Origin: Dehalococcoidia bacterium
GTDB taxonomy: Bacteria; Chloroflexota; Dehalococcoidia; DSTF01; JACRBR01
DNA: 64,000 nt
Assembly (NCBI GenBank): GCA_040902535.1
Contig: JBBDXD010000019.1
Location: 132,773 to 196,772, forward strand
Direction of reading: 5' to 3'
Shown here: in pieces, positions 9,687 to 17,450 of the stretch
How the letters are laid out: each line of letters begins with the position of its first letter
Numbering within the stretch: position 1 is the stretch's first letter
The notes under the pieces: generated by a model
What the model saw: the letters and a program-made list of their open reading frames with translations, nothing else
What the model was told of the DNA's origin: nothing
The model's database searches: none
Translations under genes and position numbers: made by a program

Positions 9687-10481
9687 CTAGATCAGCTTTG
9701 CTTCTTTGAGGCGTCGCGCGAGCGCCATCGCCTGCTCTTCGGGCGTATCACCCTCCATGATCTCGACCTTCGTATCGACGACCGGCACGAAGAGCGACTC
9801 GAGGGTGAGTTTCGGCGCGAGCGCTGGTGCGTCGAGGCCGAGGTCGGCGGCGGCCCACGTCTGCAGGGGCTTCTTGCCGGCGGCCATGATCTGCTGAAGT
9901 TTTGGATAGCGCGGCTCGCCCAGTTCGTTGCTGACGGTGACGACGGCGGGGAGAGGCGCCTCGACCTTCTCCGTCGCGTCCGGCAGCACGCGCTCGACGG
10001 TCACCTTGCCGTCGTTCACGGCGACGGCCTTCGCGAAGGTCACGACGGGCGCATCGATCATGCCGGCGATCAGCGTGCCGGTCGTGCCCTGGTCCCAGTC
10101 GACGGCCTGGCGGCCGGTGAGGACAAGGTCGACATCGCCGAGCTTCTTGATGGCGGATGAGAGCACCGTCGCCACGGCGCTGCTATCGAGATTGTTGAGT
10201 GAATCGTCGCTGATCAGGACGCCCTCGTCGGCTCCCATGGCGAGGCCCTTCTTGATCACCTCTCTCGCCGTGGGCGCGCCGAGGCTGATCACGGTGACCT
10301 TGACGCTATTGTCGGCGTCCTTGATGCGCATCGCTGCTTCGACCGCGATCTCGTCGAACTGGCTGGCGACGGCGGCGACGCCGGGCGGGGGGACGACTTT
10401 CTTCGTCGCCTCATCGACCTTGAAGCTTGCGGGCGGAATGTCCCAGTCGGGAACCTGCTTCACGCAGACGGCAATATGCAA
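9687..10481 (-). CDS. etfB: Electron transfer flavoprotein beta subunit
   Basis: AMP-binding subunit of the heterodimeric ETF. 264 residues. Features include MHIAVCVKQVPD at the start, ATKKVVPPPGVAAVASQFDE, the LTGRQAVDWDQGTTG region and EALVRRL-type C-terminal helices (ALARRLKEAKLI). The start is a TTG at 10481 preceded by GGAGGGACGAAG, a strong ribosome-binding site. First gene of etfB-etfA. Together with the lyase and crotonase genes in this window it points to acyl-CoA metabolism, though direct partnership is inferred. Confidence 0.95.
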   Translation of the reverse strand: MHIAVCVKQVPDWDIPPASFKVDEATKKVVPPPGVAAVASQFDEIAVEAAMRIKDADNSVKVTVISLGAPTAREVIKKGLAMGADEGVLISDDSLNNLDSSAVATVLSSAIKKLGDVDLVLTGRQAVDWDQGTTGTLIAGMIDAPVVTFAKAVAVNDGKVTVERVLPDATEKVEAPLPAVVTVSNELGEPRYPKLQQIMAAGKKPLQTWAAADLGLDAPALAPKLTLESLFVPVVDTKVEIMEGDTPEEQAMALARRLKEAKLI

Positions 10482-10693
10482 CTTCGTCCCTCCGTATGGG
10501 CAGAATCAATGGTCACGGCACTGGTCAGGGTTAATGCCACCAGGCGTCGCTGCCGATCCGGTGGCCCTGAGGCCGATGAAAGGTACATAACCGACCGTCT
10601 ACGATCTAGGAGGGCGATCCTCACCCCCGCGCGCGGCCTCAGCTCCCGAGCGTCGGATGGAGTGCCACTGAGGTCAGCGCGCGATCCCACTTA

Positions 10694-10716
10694 GCGGAAG
10701 GTACCTCCGCTATAGT
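10694..10716 (+). promoter_or_regulatory. Putative -10 element with palindrome filling the spacer
   Basis: TATAGT at 10711-10716 lies 39 bases upstream of the lipoprotein start. The 17 bases before it form an inverted repeat (GCGGA, centre with GGTACC, TCCGC; 10694-10710), occupying exactly the space between the -10 and a weak -35 (CACTTA, 10688-10693). A repressor bound there would block RNA polymerase. The rest of 10482-10754, between the divergent etfB and this gene, shows nothing else I recognise. Confidence 0.4.
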
Positions 10717-10754
10717 GTCGCGGCGATTCGGAGGGGGAGCGGAGGACAGATCTG

Positions 10755-11492
10755 ATGACGGCATTGCGTTACTTATTCGCCGTCGCGGCGATGCTTGCGG
10801 GGCTCACGATCTTCGGCGCATGCGATGGCGACGGCGGCAGCAACGATGATGGCACGCCGTCGGCGGTTGCGACGGGCGGCGGCGACGAAGGCGATACGCG
10901 GGACCTCGCGGCCATCGCCCGACGATTTAACGAAACGGCGTTCCGTGGCGAGTACGACCTCACCGGATCGGTCGATGAGTCGGAGTTCACCAACGCCAAA
11001 CTCGTCATCTACAAGGACGGAGTCGACCGGTTGCGCTTCGACCTGTCGGCCGAAGAGGATGGCGAAGCCACGGAGGTCATCTTCATCCAGACGCCGGAAA
11101 TTTCGGCGTTTTGCCTGAGGAACGCGGGGGAATTCGGGCTTCTGCTCGGCGTGGCCGAAGACGAAGGCGTTTGTTTCAACGACGATCCCAGCGGCGGCGG
11201 CGGCGCAGGCGACTACAGTGAAATCATCGAGCAGATCGAGAGCGGCGAGGGCGAGATCGTCGAACGCAGCGAGCGCGAGATCGCGGGCGAGGACGGCGAC
11301 TGCTATCGCATTCGCGATGCGGAAGGAAACGTCAGCGACGCCTGCTTCTCCGGCGATGGGTACCTGCTGGCGGTGAACGAAACAGATGGCTCAGGGCTAG
11401 AAGCCACGAGCGTCAGCGGCACGGTTGATGATGGCGACTTCGATCCGCCGTACGAGCTTCGCGATCTGCCGGATTTCGGCGGCGAGGAATAA
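10755..11492 (+). CDS. Exported lipoprotein of unknown function
   Basis: 245 residues from an ATG at 10755 behind a strong GGAGGAC site. Residues 1-23 form a lipoprotein signal ending in a lipobox (IFGAC), followed by an Asp/Gly/Ser-rich linker and an acidic globular domain. The domain begins with a helix (LAAIARRFNETAFRGEYDL) and continues with predicted beta strands (AKLVIYKDGVDRLRFDLSA, ATEVIFIQTPEISAFCL). The order, lipid anchor then a helix and long antiparallel strands, resembles LppX/LolA-like hydrophobic-ligand lipoproteins; that is a loose structural guess. A pair of cysteines (DGDCYRIRD and VSDACFSGDGY) may form a disulfide. Ends at a shared bidirectional terminator. Confidence 0.8.
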   Translation: MTALRYLFAVAAMLAGLTIFGACDGDGGSNDDGTPSAVATGGGDEGDTRDLAAIARRFNETAFRGEYDLTGSVDESEFTNAKLVIYKDGVDRLRFDLSAEEDGEATEVIFIQTPEISAFCLRNAGEFGLLLGVAEDEGVCFNDDPSGGGGAGDYSEIIEQIESGEGEIVERSEREIAGEDGDCYRIRDAEGNVSDACFSGDGYLLAVNETDGSGLEATSVSGTVDDGDFDPPYELRDLPDFGGEE

Positions 11493-11511
11493 TCAGCGGC
11501 AGCGGTAACAC

Positions 11512-11547
11512 CGAAGAGGACCGTGCAGTTTCGCACGATCCTCTTCG
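11512..11547. terminator. Bidirectional terminator between convergent genes
   Basis: Stem CGAAGAGGA (11512-11520) with TCCTCTTCG (11539-11547), one C/A mismatch, then CGTGC with GCACG, closed by a 6-base loop. It lies between a rightward gene ending at 11492 and a leftward gene ending at 11580. The stem ends are A/T-rich enough to serve both directions. Confidence 0.75.
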
Positions 11548-11579
11548 CTTCTGGTCGGGGCCTGGTTACCCGCGATCGC

Positions 11580-12329
11580 TTACCGCGGCGCGCCGGCGTT
11601 CGGCTCAACCGGCTCGACTTGCTCGCCCGTGCCGGGGTTGGCGCTGGAGCCGGCGCCGCCCGACGATCCGTCTGTGCCAGCGCCCTGGTCCTGCGGGCAG
11701 GCGATGGCACCGTCGCTGGAGACGGCGCAGTCGGGCGGCAGGCAGCGGGCGCGCGCCGTGTCGTCGCAGTCCGGAGGGGCATTGTCGACGCAGTCCGCGG
11801 CGGCGCGTTCCTCCTCGGGCGTCAGCGTCGCTTCTGGATTGAGCGCGGGTTGCGGTGGCACGCACGAGACTTCGGGTGCGGCGCAGCCATCGGCGTCGTA
11901 GCCGTTATCGCAGAGCACATCGGGCTCTGCGCAGACCCGGTCCGGCGCGCAGTAGGCATCCTCGCCGACGACGACGTCGACGCAGTCAGTGACGCCCGGT
12001 GCGCACATCGCGAGTCCGCCGTCTGTCCTCTGATCACCGAACGGCGTATCGATGCAGTCACCGGTGCCTTCGAGGCAGGTGCCGCCGGCAGCGCCGCTGT
12101 CCGTCCGGTCGCCGCCGAGCGGCGTGTCCTGGCAATCAACGGTGCCCTCGATACAGATCGCGGAGACGCCGCCGTTGGCACCGTCTGAATTCGCGTCCTG
12201 GTCTGATTGGCTGGCTGACGGATCGTCGCCGCCATCGTCGCCGCCCCAGATGGCGTAGGCGCCGCCGGCCGCGGCGACGGCGAGCACCACCGCGGCGATA
12301 CCTATGCCGAGCCTATTCCAGTTCTTCAT
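11580..12329 (-). CDS. Exported protein with cysteine-rich Asp/Gly repeats
   Basis: 249 residues. An N-terminal membrane segment (about 8-28, GIGIAAVVLAVAAAGGAYAI) with no lipobox suggests an anchored or secreted protein. The extracellular part contains imperfect repeats, CIEGTVDCQDTPLGGDRTD, CLEGTGDCIDTPFGDQRTD and CAPGVTDCVDVVVGEDAY, that is C-x2-G-x2-DC-x-D-x4-G, followed by further Cys pairs (DRVCAEPDVLCDNGYDADGC). The tail is Gly/Ser/Pro-rich and low complexity. Even cysteine numbers per repeat suggest disulfides; the Asp residues could bind Ca2+. I know of no assigned function. Confidence 0.75.
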   Translation of the reverse strand: MKNWNRLGIGIAAVVLAVAAAGGAYAIWGGDDGGDDPSASQSDQDANSDGANGGVSAICIEGTVDCQDTPLGGDRTDSGAAGGTCLEGTGDCIDTPFGDQRTDGGLAMCAPGVTDCVDVVVGEDAYCAPDRVCAEPDVLCDNGYDADGCAAPEVSCVPPQPALNPEATLTPEEERAAADCVDNAPPDCDDTARARCLPPDCAVSSDGAIACPQDQGAGTDGSSGGAGSSANPGTGEQVEPVEPNAGAPR

Positions 12330-12456
12330 GTCGGTTCTCCTCTAGCGCTTCGCGGCGCCGGCCGCCGGCCGCCGGCCTGCTGTCTGCGACTATGACGCCA
12401 CGCCGCCCTCAAAAGTTCCACGGCGGAGCAAGGAGGCATTTCTGCATTTCCGCCCC

Positions 12457-13041
12457 TCACGTCCGGACGCAGCTCTCAAGGGAGAAGGCGCGGCCGAGTC
12501 GAGCGAGGATCGCGCGCCAGCGGGACTCCATGTCGGTCGCGTAGAGGTACGGGCGCCAGCCGAGGTTCAGGTAGATGTCGAGCGCCGCGAGCCGATCATC
12601 CTCGGTGCCGAGCCACGGACGCGCGTAGCCTTCGTCGACCAGGCGGTTGGTGACGGTCGCGGCGGCTGCCGTCGCGAGGCCGCGGCGCCCGTGCGCGGGA
12701 TCGGTGACGAGCCAGCCGAGCGAGCCGTCGTCGGGGTGGCGCTCCGGCGACTCCGGCGAAAAGGCGACGCATGACGCGACAAGCAACCTGGACGCGGAGT
12801 GCTCGATGACGACGAAGCCAGCCGGCAAGGCGTACCTGCGCGTATGAGCGAGCGTGCCCTTGTCAGTCCAGCCGAGCGCGAACAGCTCCTCATAAGCGCG
12901 CTCATCTTCCTCTCGGAAGTGGCGGAGTGCGTATCCGGCCGGGAGCGCGGACATCTCCACGCGGTCACGCGATGGCCGCACCATCTCGAGCTGATGTTCA
13001 AAGCGCGATTCGAGGTACGGATGCCTGGCGCGGCTATTCAT
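12457..13041 (-). CDS. GNAT-family N-acetyltransferase
   Basis: 194 residues. The C-terminal half has the GNAT acetyl-CoA site: strand LGWLVTDPAHGRRGLATAAA (R/Q-x-x-G-x-A loop), then YARPWLGTEDDRLAALDIYL and the final GWRPYLYA strand where many family members read GF-x-x-Y. The arrangement resembles the mycothiol-synthase-like branch of GNATs, but substrate cannot be told. The start is the ATG at 13041; an internal start is possible because the first 30 residues are poorly structured. Stands alone between two exported proteins. Confidence 0.85.
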   Translation of the reverse strand: MNSRARHPYLESRFEHQLEMVRPSRDRVEMSALPAGYALRHFREEDERAYEELFALGWTDKGTLAHTRRYALPAGFVVIEHSASRLLVASCVAFSPESPERHPDDGSLGWLVTDPAHGRRGLATAAAATVTNRLVDEGYARPWLGTEDDRLAALDIYLNLGWRPYLYATDMESRWRAILARLGRAFSLESCVRT

Positions 13042-13167
13042 GGTTCGACCCTAGCATGCAGCGCGTTTAGCTCAGGAACCGCTAAGGCGGCCCGCCTTCC
13101 CGCATCGGCAGACGGACGGCATAATCCCGGTCATGCCCCGACGTATCTACGCCTCCAGGATGGCCGG

Positions 13168-13896
13168 TTGACCAGCGCGCGCTTCGCGGTCGCCCTTGCG
13201 CTGCTGCTCGCGGTCGCCGCTGTGATCGTCGGCGCGGCGGCGTTCGTGATGGCGTGGGCGGACGAAGCCGACGACACCGGGCGCCTCGTCTCGACGCGGA
13301 TCACGCTCTCGTACGAGGGCGACCCGGTGCTCTTCCCGCTGGACGACTTCTATTTCGCCCGCGGCGGCGATGAGCGGATGCGCGCGCTCTACGTCTATCC
13401 GCCCGGCTTCTTCGGTCACACGCGCGGCTGCAAAGTCGTCTGGATCGCCGACGAGGACATCGACGGGCCCGGCGGTGCGGGGCCGGGCTACTTCGTCGAC
13501 CCGTGCGGCGGCGCGCGCTTCTCGCGCGACGGTTCGCTGGCCGCGGGGCCGGCCGACCGCGGGCTCGACTACTTCGAGACGCAGCCCGGCGTCGAAGGCA
13601 TCATCGTCGACACGCGGACGCTGTGGTGCGGGCCGCTGTACGCACCGCCCACGCCGGTCCCGACGGCAACCTTAACGGTCACCGTCACGACGGTGATCGG
13701 ATCGGCGACGGCATCGCCCACGATCACGCCGTTCGGCGGCGCCAGCGCGACGCCCACGCCGAGCGCCACGGCGACCGCATCGCCGACGCGCACGACGACG
13801 GGCACGCCGAGCGTGACGCCGGACGCTGAGGAGACGGCGACGGCCCGCGCGACGCCGCACGAGTGCGACCGGGTGTCGCCGAACAGCAAGCGGTAA
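13168..13896 (+). CDS. Membrane-anchored Rieske-like protein without cluster ligands
   Basis: 242 residues from a likely TTG at 13168. A single N-terminal membrane segment (residues 7-30) anchors an outward domain. Residues 80-140 follow a Rieske pattern: a Cys-bearing loop (HTRGCKVVW, Cys88), then FVDPCGGARF and DGSLAAGPADRGLDYF, which parallels the Rieske stretch C-P-C-H-G-S-x-F ... G-x-x-x-x-G-P-A. Cys88 and Cys113 sit where Rieske proteins have their disulfide, while the two Cys and two His ligands appear as Gly/Thr and Asp/Gly. No 2Fe-2S cluster is therefore expected. The C-terminus is a Thr/Pro/Ser-rich tail (155-242). Function unknown. Confidence 0.7.
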   Translation: MTSARFAVALALLLAVAAVIVGAAAFVMAWADEADDTGRLVSTRITLSYEGDPVLFPLDDFYFARGGDERMRALYVYPPGFFGHTRGCKVVWIADEDIDGPGGAGPGYFVDPCGGARFSRDGSLAAGPADRGLDYFETQPGVEGIIVDTRTLWCGPLYAPPTPVPTATLTVTVTTVIGSATASPTITPFGGASATPTPSATATASPTRTTTGTPSVTPDAEETATARATPHECDRVSPNSKR

Positions 13897-13942
13897 CGCC
13901 CGATGGAACGCGCGGGATGAGAGTTCGGTACGGTCGTGTGCG

Positions 13943-15130
13943 CTAGGCTTGCGCGCGCTCGACGTCGCGCATGTGGCGCGCGATCTCGAGATCGCCCCAG
14001 CGATACAGCAGGTGCCTGAGCGGCCCCAGCTTGCGCGGCAGGTCCGGATAAGTCATCTCACCGCGAATGATCTCTGTCAGGTAACGCCAGAACCCGTTGT
14101 TGTATTTAAGCATCATGATCGAGACGCTTGGCAAACGCTGAAACACCGCCTGCAGCCGGCGCGACGCCAGGATCTCGTCATCGACCAGCGCGCGCAGTGT
14201 GCGGCCGTAACCGTCGAGCGACGTGACGCTGCCGGCGAGATAACGGTGCGCCTCTTCCGCCGCAAGGCGCCCGCTGATGAACGCCGCCCAGATGCCCTCG
14301 CCCGACAGCGGGTCGACGAGGCACGCTGCATCGCCGGCGAGCATCGCGGGGCCGTGGACGACGGGCGCGTCGTCGCGACGGAGCGGCAACTGGTAGCCGC
14401 GATGCCCGAAGAGTTGCGACTCGTCGAAGCCGTAATACGCGCAGAGCTGCGACAGGCGGCCGCGCAGCGTCGGTCCTACGGACTTCCAGCCGCCGACGCC
14501 GACGTTCAGATGATCGCCCTTGGGGAAGACCCAGCCGTAGCCGCCGGGGATGCCGCCGAGGTCGAGCGCGATGAGGCGCGCCCAACGGTCCATCAGCGCG
14601 CCGTCGGCGGGCAGGTTCGCCTCGTAGGCCACGGCGACCTCCGAACGCGGCTCCAAGCCGAGCACGCTCGACGTCACGCCGTTCACCCCGTCCGCGCCGA
14701 CGAGCACGCGCGACTCGTACACGTCGCCGTTCGAACGCACGCGCGCGACAGCGCCATCGATCTCGAGCGAAGCAGCGCCGACGCCGTCGCGAAACTCTGC
14801 GCCGCCGCGCACCGCGTGCTCGACCAGATACTGGTCGAGGTCGCGGCGCTGCGTCATGCGCGCCAGCAGCCGCGTGCTCGTGCGGTCGAAGCAGCGGCCG
14901 AGCTTGACGCTGATGCGCACGCCATAGATCTCGCGCTCCGTGACGGGCGCGAGGTCGAGATCATTGGCGTCGTCGGCGCGGAACGTGAGGCCGCCGCCGC
15001 ACGGCTTGTCACGCGGGAACTTCGCCTTGTCGAGCAGGAGCACCTTCGCGCCGCCGCGGGCGAGATGTCGCGCGGCGGTGCTGCCGGCGGGGCCGGCGCC
15101 GAGGACGATGGCGTCGTAGCTGGAGGTCAT
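13943..15130 (-). CDS. Geranylgeranyl-reductase-family FAD oxidoreductase
   Basis: 395 residues. The N-terminal dinucleotide motif AIVLGAGPAGSTAARHLAR binds FAD. DKPCGGGLTF and VGADGVNGVTSSVLG are typical of the geranylgeranyl reductase/halogenase-like group, and PAMLAGDAACLVDPLSGEGI is the second FAD contact. The family reduces double bonds in isoprenoid chains of quinones, chlorophyll side chains or lipids. No photosynthesis genes are nearby, so a menaquinone side chain or membrane isoprenoid is the more likely substrate; this is inference. The ATG start at 15130 is firm. Confidence 0.87.
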   Translation of the reverse strand: MTSSYDAIVLGAGPAGSTAARHLARGGAKVLLLDKAKFPRDKPCGGGLTFRADDANDLDLAPVTEREIYGVRISVKLGRCFDRTSTRLLARMTQRRDLDQYLVEHAVRGGAEFRDGVGAASLEIDGAVARVRSNGDVYESRVLVGADGVNGVTSSVLGLEPRSEVAVAYEANLPADGALMDRWARLIALDLGGIPGGYGWVFPKGDHLNVGVGGWKSVGPTLRGRLSQLCAYYGFDESQLFGHRGYQLPLRRDDAPVVHGPAMLAGDAACLVDPLSGEGIWAAFISGRLAAEEAHRYLAGSVTSLDGYGRTLRALVDDEILASRRLQAVFQRLPSVSIMMLKYNNGFWRYLTEIIRGEMTYPDLPRKLGPLRHLLYRWGDLEIARHMRDVERAQA

Positions 15131-15230
15131 CGTTGGAATTTTACTCTCGGCGGCACTCGACCGCGCTGGTCGCCGAGCGCAAGGCGATGCGCGTCGCGCA
15201 TGAACTCTCCGGTGTCGCCTATCACGGCGA

Positions 15231-15255
15231 GATTCTTCGCTGCGCTCAGAATGAC
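15231..15255. repeat. Copy 1 of a dispersed intergenic element
   Basis: GATTCTTCGCTGCGCTCAGAATGAC, in the 133-base gap between two leftward genes. A related copy lies at 38018-38043. Read on the other strand it gives GTCATTCTGAGC..., a common intergenic sequence in several environmental phyla as I recall. It is not part of a gene here. Confidence 0.5.
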
Positions 15256-15263
15256 GGTGTGCT

Positions 15264-16157
15264 TCAGTTCAGCGCGATAATGGCCGCCGCGAGCAGGATC
15301 CCTTCGGCGCCGATCGCCGCCAGCAGCAACACGTAGCCCACCATGCGCTCCCACGAGTGCGCGATGAAGCCCGCAGCGAGATTGATCGCCAGGAGGCCGA
15401 TGCCCGTCATCGGCAGCTTGAGCAGTTCGGACTTGGAGCCGACGCGCGTCACGCCTTCAAGTTGCGGGAACGAGAGCTCGATGCTCTGCGACAGCCCCGC
15501 GTACTGGTGATACACGTACGCGAACATCGCGAAAAAGACGGCGGCGGCGGCGAGCGCCAGCGTTTGCGCGATGCGGTCGTCCCAGAACGGCTGCGCGGCA
15601 AGGTAGAGCCGGTCGGGCGTCTGCGGCACGGCGACGAGCGACCCGAGCCGCTGTTGCGCCTGTACCGCCTCCGCGAAGGAGACTTCGTCGTCGACGCTGA
15701 CGGCGTATGACTGGCCCGCCGTCACCACGTAGAGCAGGTCGTCCGGGGAGCGGTGCGTCGAGTAGAAGAGCGTGTCGCCGATGCCGCCATCGACGTGCGC
15801 GCGTCCGACGTGATGGCCCATCCAGCTCACGCCCGCGACCTGGGGATTCGGCAGTTCGCGGCCGGGCACGAGCCGCTCGATCTGCGACATCGGCACGAGC
15901 TGGCGGATGTCGCCCCAGACGATCGTCAACGCGTTCCTGTCGAGCACGTAGCGCAGCGTGCCCAGGCTGTACGTCCAGTACGCGAACAACAGCCCGAGCA
16001 GGAAGAAGATCGACGCGACGATGTAGAGCGAGATGACGCCGAGCGATACGTCCTGCGCCAACCCTCGCGCGACGAGCGCGACGGTCAGTGCGAAGCACCA
16101 CGCGGCGATGCCGCCGCCTACCAGCGTCCCGATAGCGCGCGGGGGCTTGAATTCCAT
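15264..16157 (-). CDS. Four-helix membrane protein with PH-like cytoplasmic domain
   Basis: 297 residues. Two membrane helices near the N-terminus (about 15-33 and 42-64), a globular middle section (about 70-190), then two more helices (about 200-220 and 245-297). The middle part starts with TYSLGTLRYVLDRNALTIVWGD, which is how bacterial PH domains of membrane proteins begin (YxLDxxxLxIxxG), and contains QIERLVPGR, also typical. Function of such proteins is unknown. Followed by the geranylgeranyl-reductase gene and preceded, 6 bases away, by ilvE, so it may be co-transcribed with ilvE. Confidence 0.75.
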   Translation of the reverse strand: MEFKPPRAIGTLVGGGIAAWCFALTVALVARGLAQDVSLGVISLYIVASIFFLLGLLFAYWTYSLGTLRYVLDRNALTIVWGDIRQLVPMSQIERLVPGRELPNPQVAGVSWMGHHVGRAHVDGGIGDTLFYSTHRSPDDLLYVVTAGQSYAVSVDDEVSFAEAVQAQQRLGSLVAVPQTPDRLYLAAQPFWDDRIAQTLALAAAAVFFAMFAYVYHQYAGLSQSIELSFPQLEGVTRVGSKSELLKLPMTGIGLLAINLAAGFIAHSWERMVGYVLLLAAIGAEGILLAAAIIALN

Positions 16158-16163
16158 GCGCGG

Positions 16164-17111
16164 CTAGCTCTTCGCCGCCGCGGTCTCCGCGACGGGCGAC
16201 ACGGCCTGCACCCAGTGCGCGTACTTCGGATTGCGACCGCGCAGGCAGTCGAAGAACATCGCTTGCAGCCTGGACGTGATCGGACCGATGCCGCCGGTGC
16301 CGATTTTGCGCCGGTCGACTTCGATCACCGGCGAAAGATGGGCGGCGGTGCCGGTGAGGAACACCTCATCGGCGACGTACATCTCGCTGCGGTCGATCGT
16401 GCGTTCGATGACTTCGAGGCCAAGTTCCGCGCGTGCCAGCTCGAACACGGACGCGAGCGTGATGCCTTCGAGCACGTTATCGCTGCGCTCCGGCGTGATC
16501 AGCCTGCCGTGCCGGACGATGACGATATTCTCGCCGGAGCCCTCCGAGACGTGCCCGTCGTCGTTCAGCATGATCGCCTCGTCGAAGCCGTTCTGCATCG
16601 CTTCGGTCTTCGCGAGCGCGGAGTTCACGTAGAGGCCGGTGACCTTTGCGCGCGCCGGGATCGACGTGTCGGGCACACGCCGCCACGTCGATGTCTGGCA
16701 GCGGATGCCCGCATCGAGGTCCAGGTAATTGCCGAAGGGGATGACGAACAGCAGGTAGTCGTCCGCAACGTCGTGCATGCGCGGGCCGATGACCTCGCCG
16801 CTCTTATAGGCGATGGGCCGCAGGTAGACGTCTTCGCGGTAGCCGCACATCGCGACGACCTGCTCGCAGATGTCCACCAGTTCATCGACCGATTGTTCCA
16901 TGCCGATGTGCATGATCTGGGCCGACATGCGGAGGCGTTCGAAGTGCTCGCGGGCGCGGAACAGCAGCGTCGCGCCCTGCTCCTCGCTCCAGTTGCCGCG
17001 GATGCCCTCGAAGACGCCGGTGCCGTAGAGGAACGCGTGCGTCATGACCGGTACCCGCGCTTCCTCCAGGGGCACGATGCGCTTCTGGAAGTAGGCGTAT
17101 TGGGTAGGCAT
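16164..17111 (-). CDS. ilvE: Branched-chain amino acid aminotransferase
   Basis: PLP enzyme for the last step of Val, Leu and Ile synthesis (or first step of their breakdown). 315 residues, fold type IV. Seen are the start FLYGTGVFEGIRG, the RPIAYKSGEVIGP segment, the PLP lysine Lys156 in ARAKVTGLYVNS, and SEGSGENIVIVRHGRL with ITLASVFELARAELG, all as in IlvE. ATG start at 17111 with AAGGA upstream. It pairs functionally with the citramalate synthase at 51121-52707, which feeds isoleucine synthesis. Confidence 0.94.
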   Translation of the reverse strand: MPTQYAYFQKRIVPLEEARVPVMTHAFLYGTGVFEGIRGNWSEEQGATLLFRAREHFERLRMSAQIMHIGMEQSVDELVDICEQVVAMCGYREDVYLRPIAYKSGEVIGPRMHDVADDYLLFVIPFGNYLDLDAGIRCQTSTWRRVPDTSIPARAKVTGLYVNSALAKTEAMQNGFDEAIMLNDDGHVSEGSGENIVIVRHGRLITPERSDNVLEGITLASVFELARAELGLEVIERTIDRSEMYVADEVFLTGTAAHLSPVIEVDRRKIGTGGIGPITSRLQAMFFDCLRGRNPKYAHWVQAVSPVAETAAAKS

Positions 17112-17171
17112 CCTTCGCGTCCTTTCTATTCGGGGATGGGGCGATTATAGGGTTCAGCACGGTCGCGGGAC

Positions 17172-17318
17172 AAGAATCTGCTGACTGCTTGCTCAGCGGA
17201 CGGCAAGCCGGTGTACGAGCGCATGGGCTTCCGCACGGTGTGCGAGTACCGCACGTTTCATCGGCCGGGGGGGCGAGAGCGAGCGTGCGGCGACGGGAGC
17301 CTGCGGATCTCACCGTGA
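17172..17318 (+). pseudogene. C-terminal remnant of a GNAT acetyltransferase
   Basis: A frame without a start of its own encodes LLTACSADGKPVYERMGFRT followed by VCEYRTFHRPG, the typical end of a GNAT domain (x-G-x-P-V-Y-E-R-x-G-F-x-T-V-x-x-Y). Nothing upstream supplies the rest of the domain, because ilvE starts at 17111 on the other strand. It ends at a TGA (17316-17318). A leftover of a deleted gene at the edge of a foreign-looking region. Confidence 0.6.
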
Positions 17319-17450
17319 CATCGCCAATCAAAGGACTCAACCGTCAGACCCGCCGTTCAGTGAGGCGAACGCCAAGGCGTGTTCGCCCGATCAGCGATCC
17401 TGATTATTGTTACGCTGTTCTGGTCACGAACGAGCATACGTACGGAGAGA

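Noticed and set aside
9688-10481. Bifurcating EtfAB with acyl-CoA dehydrogenase or nitrogen-fixation context
   Set aside because: Neighbours do not include a fix cluster or dehydrogenase, so no special function is claimed.
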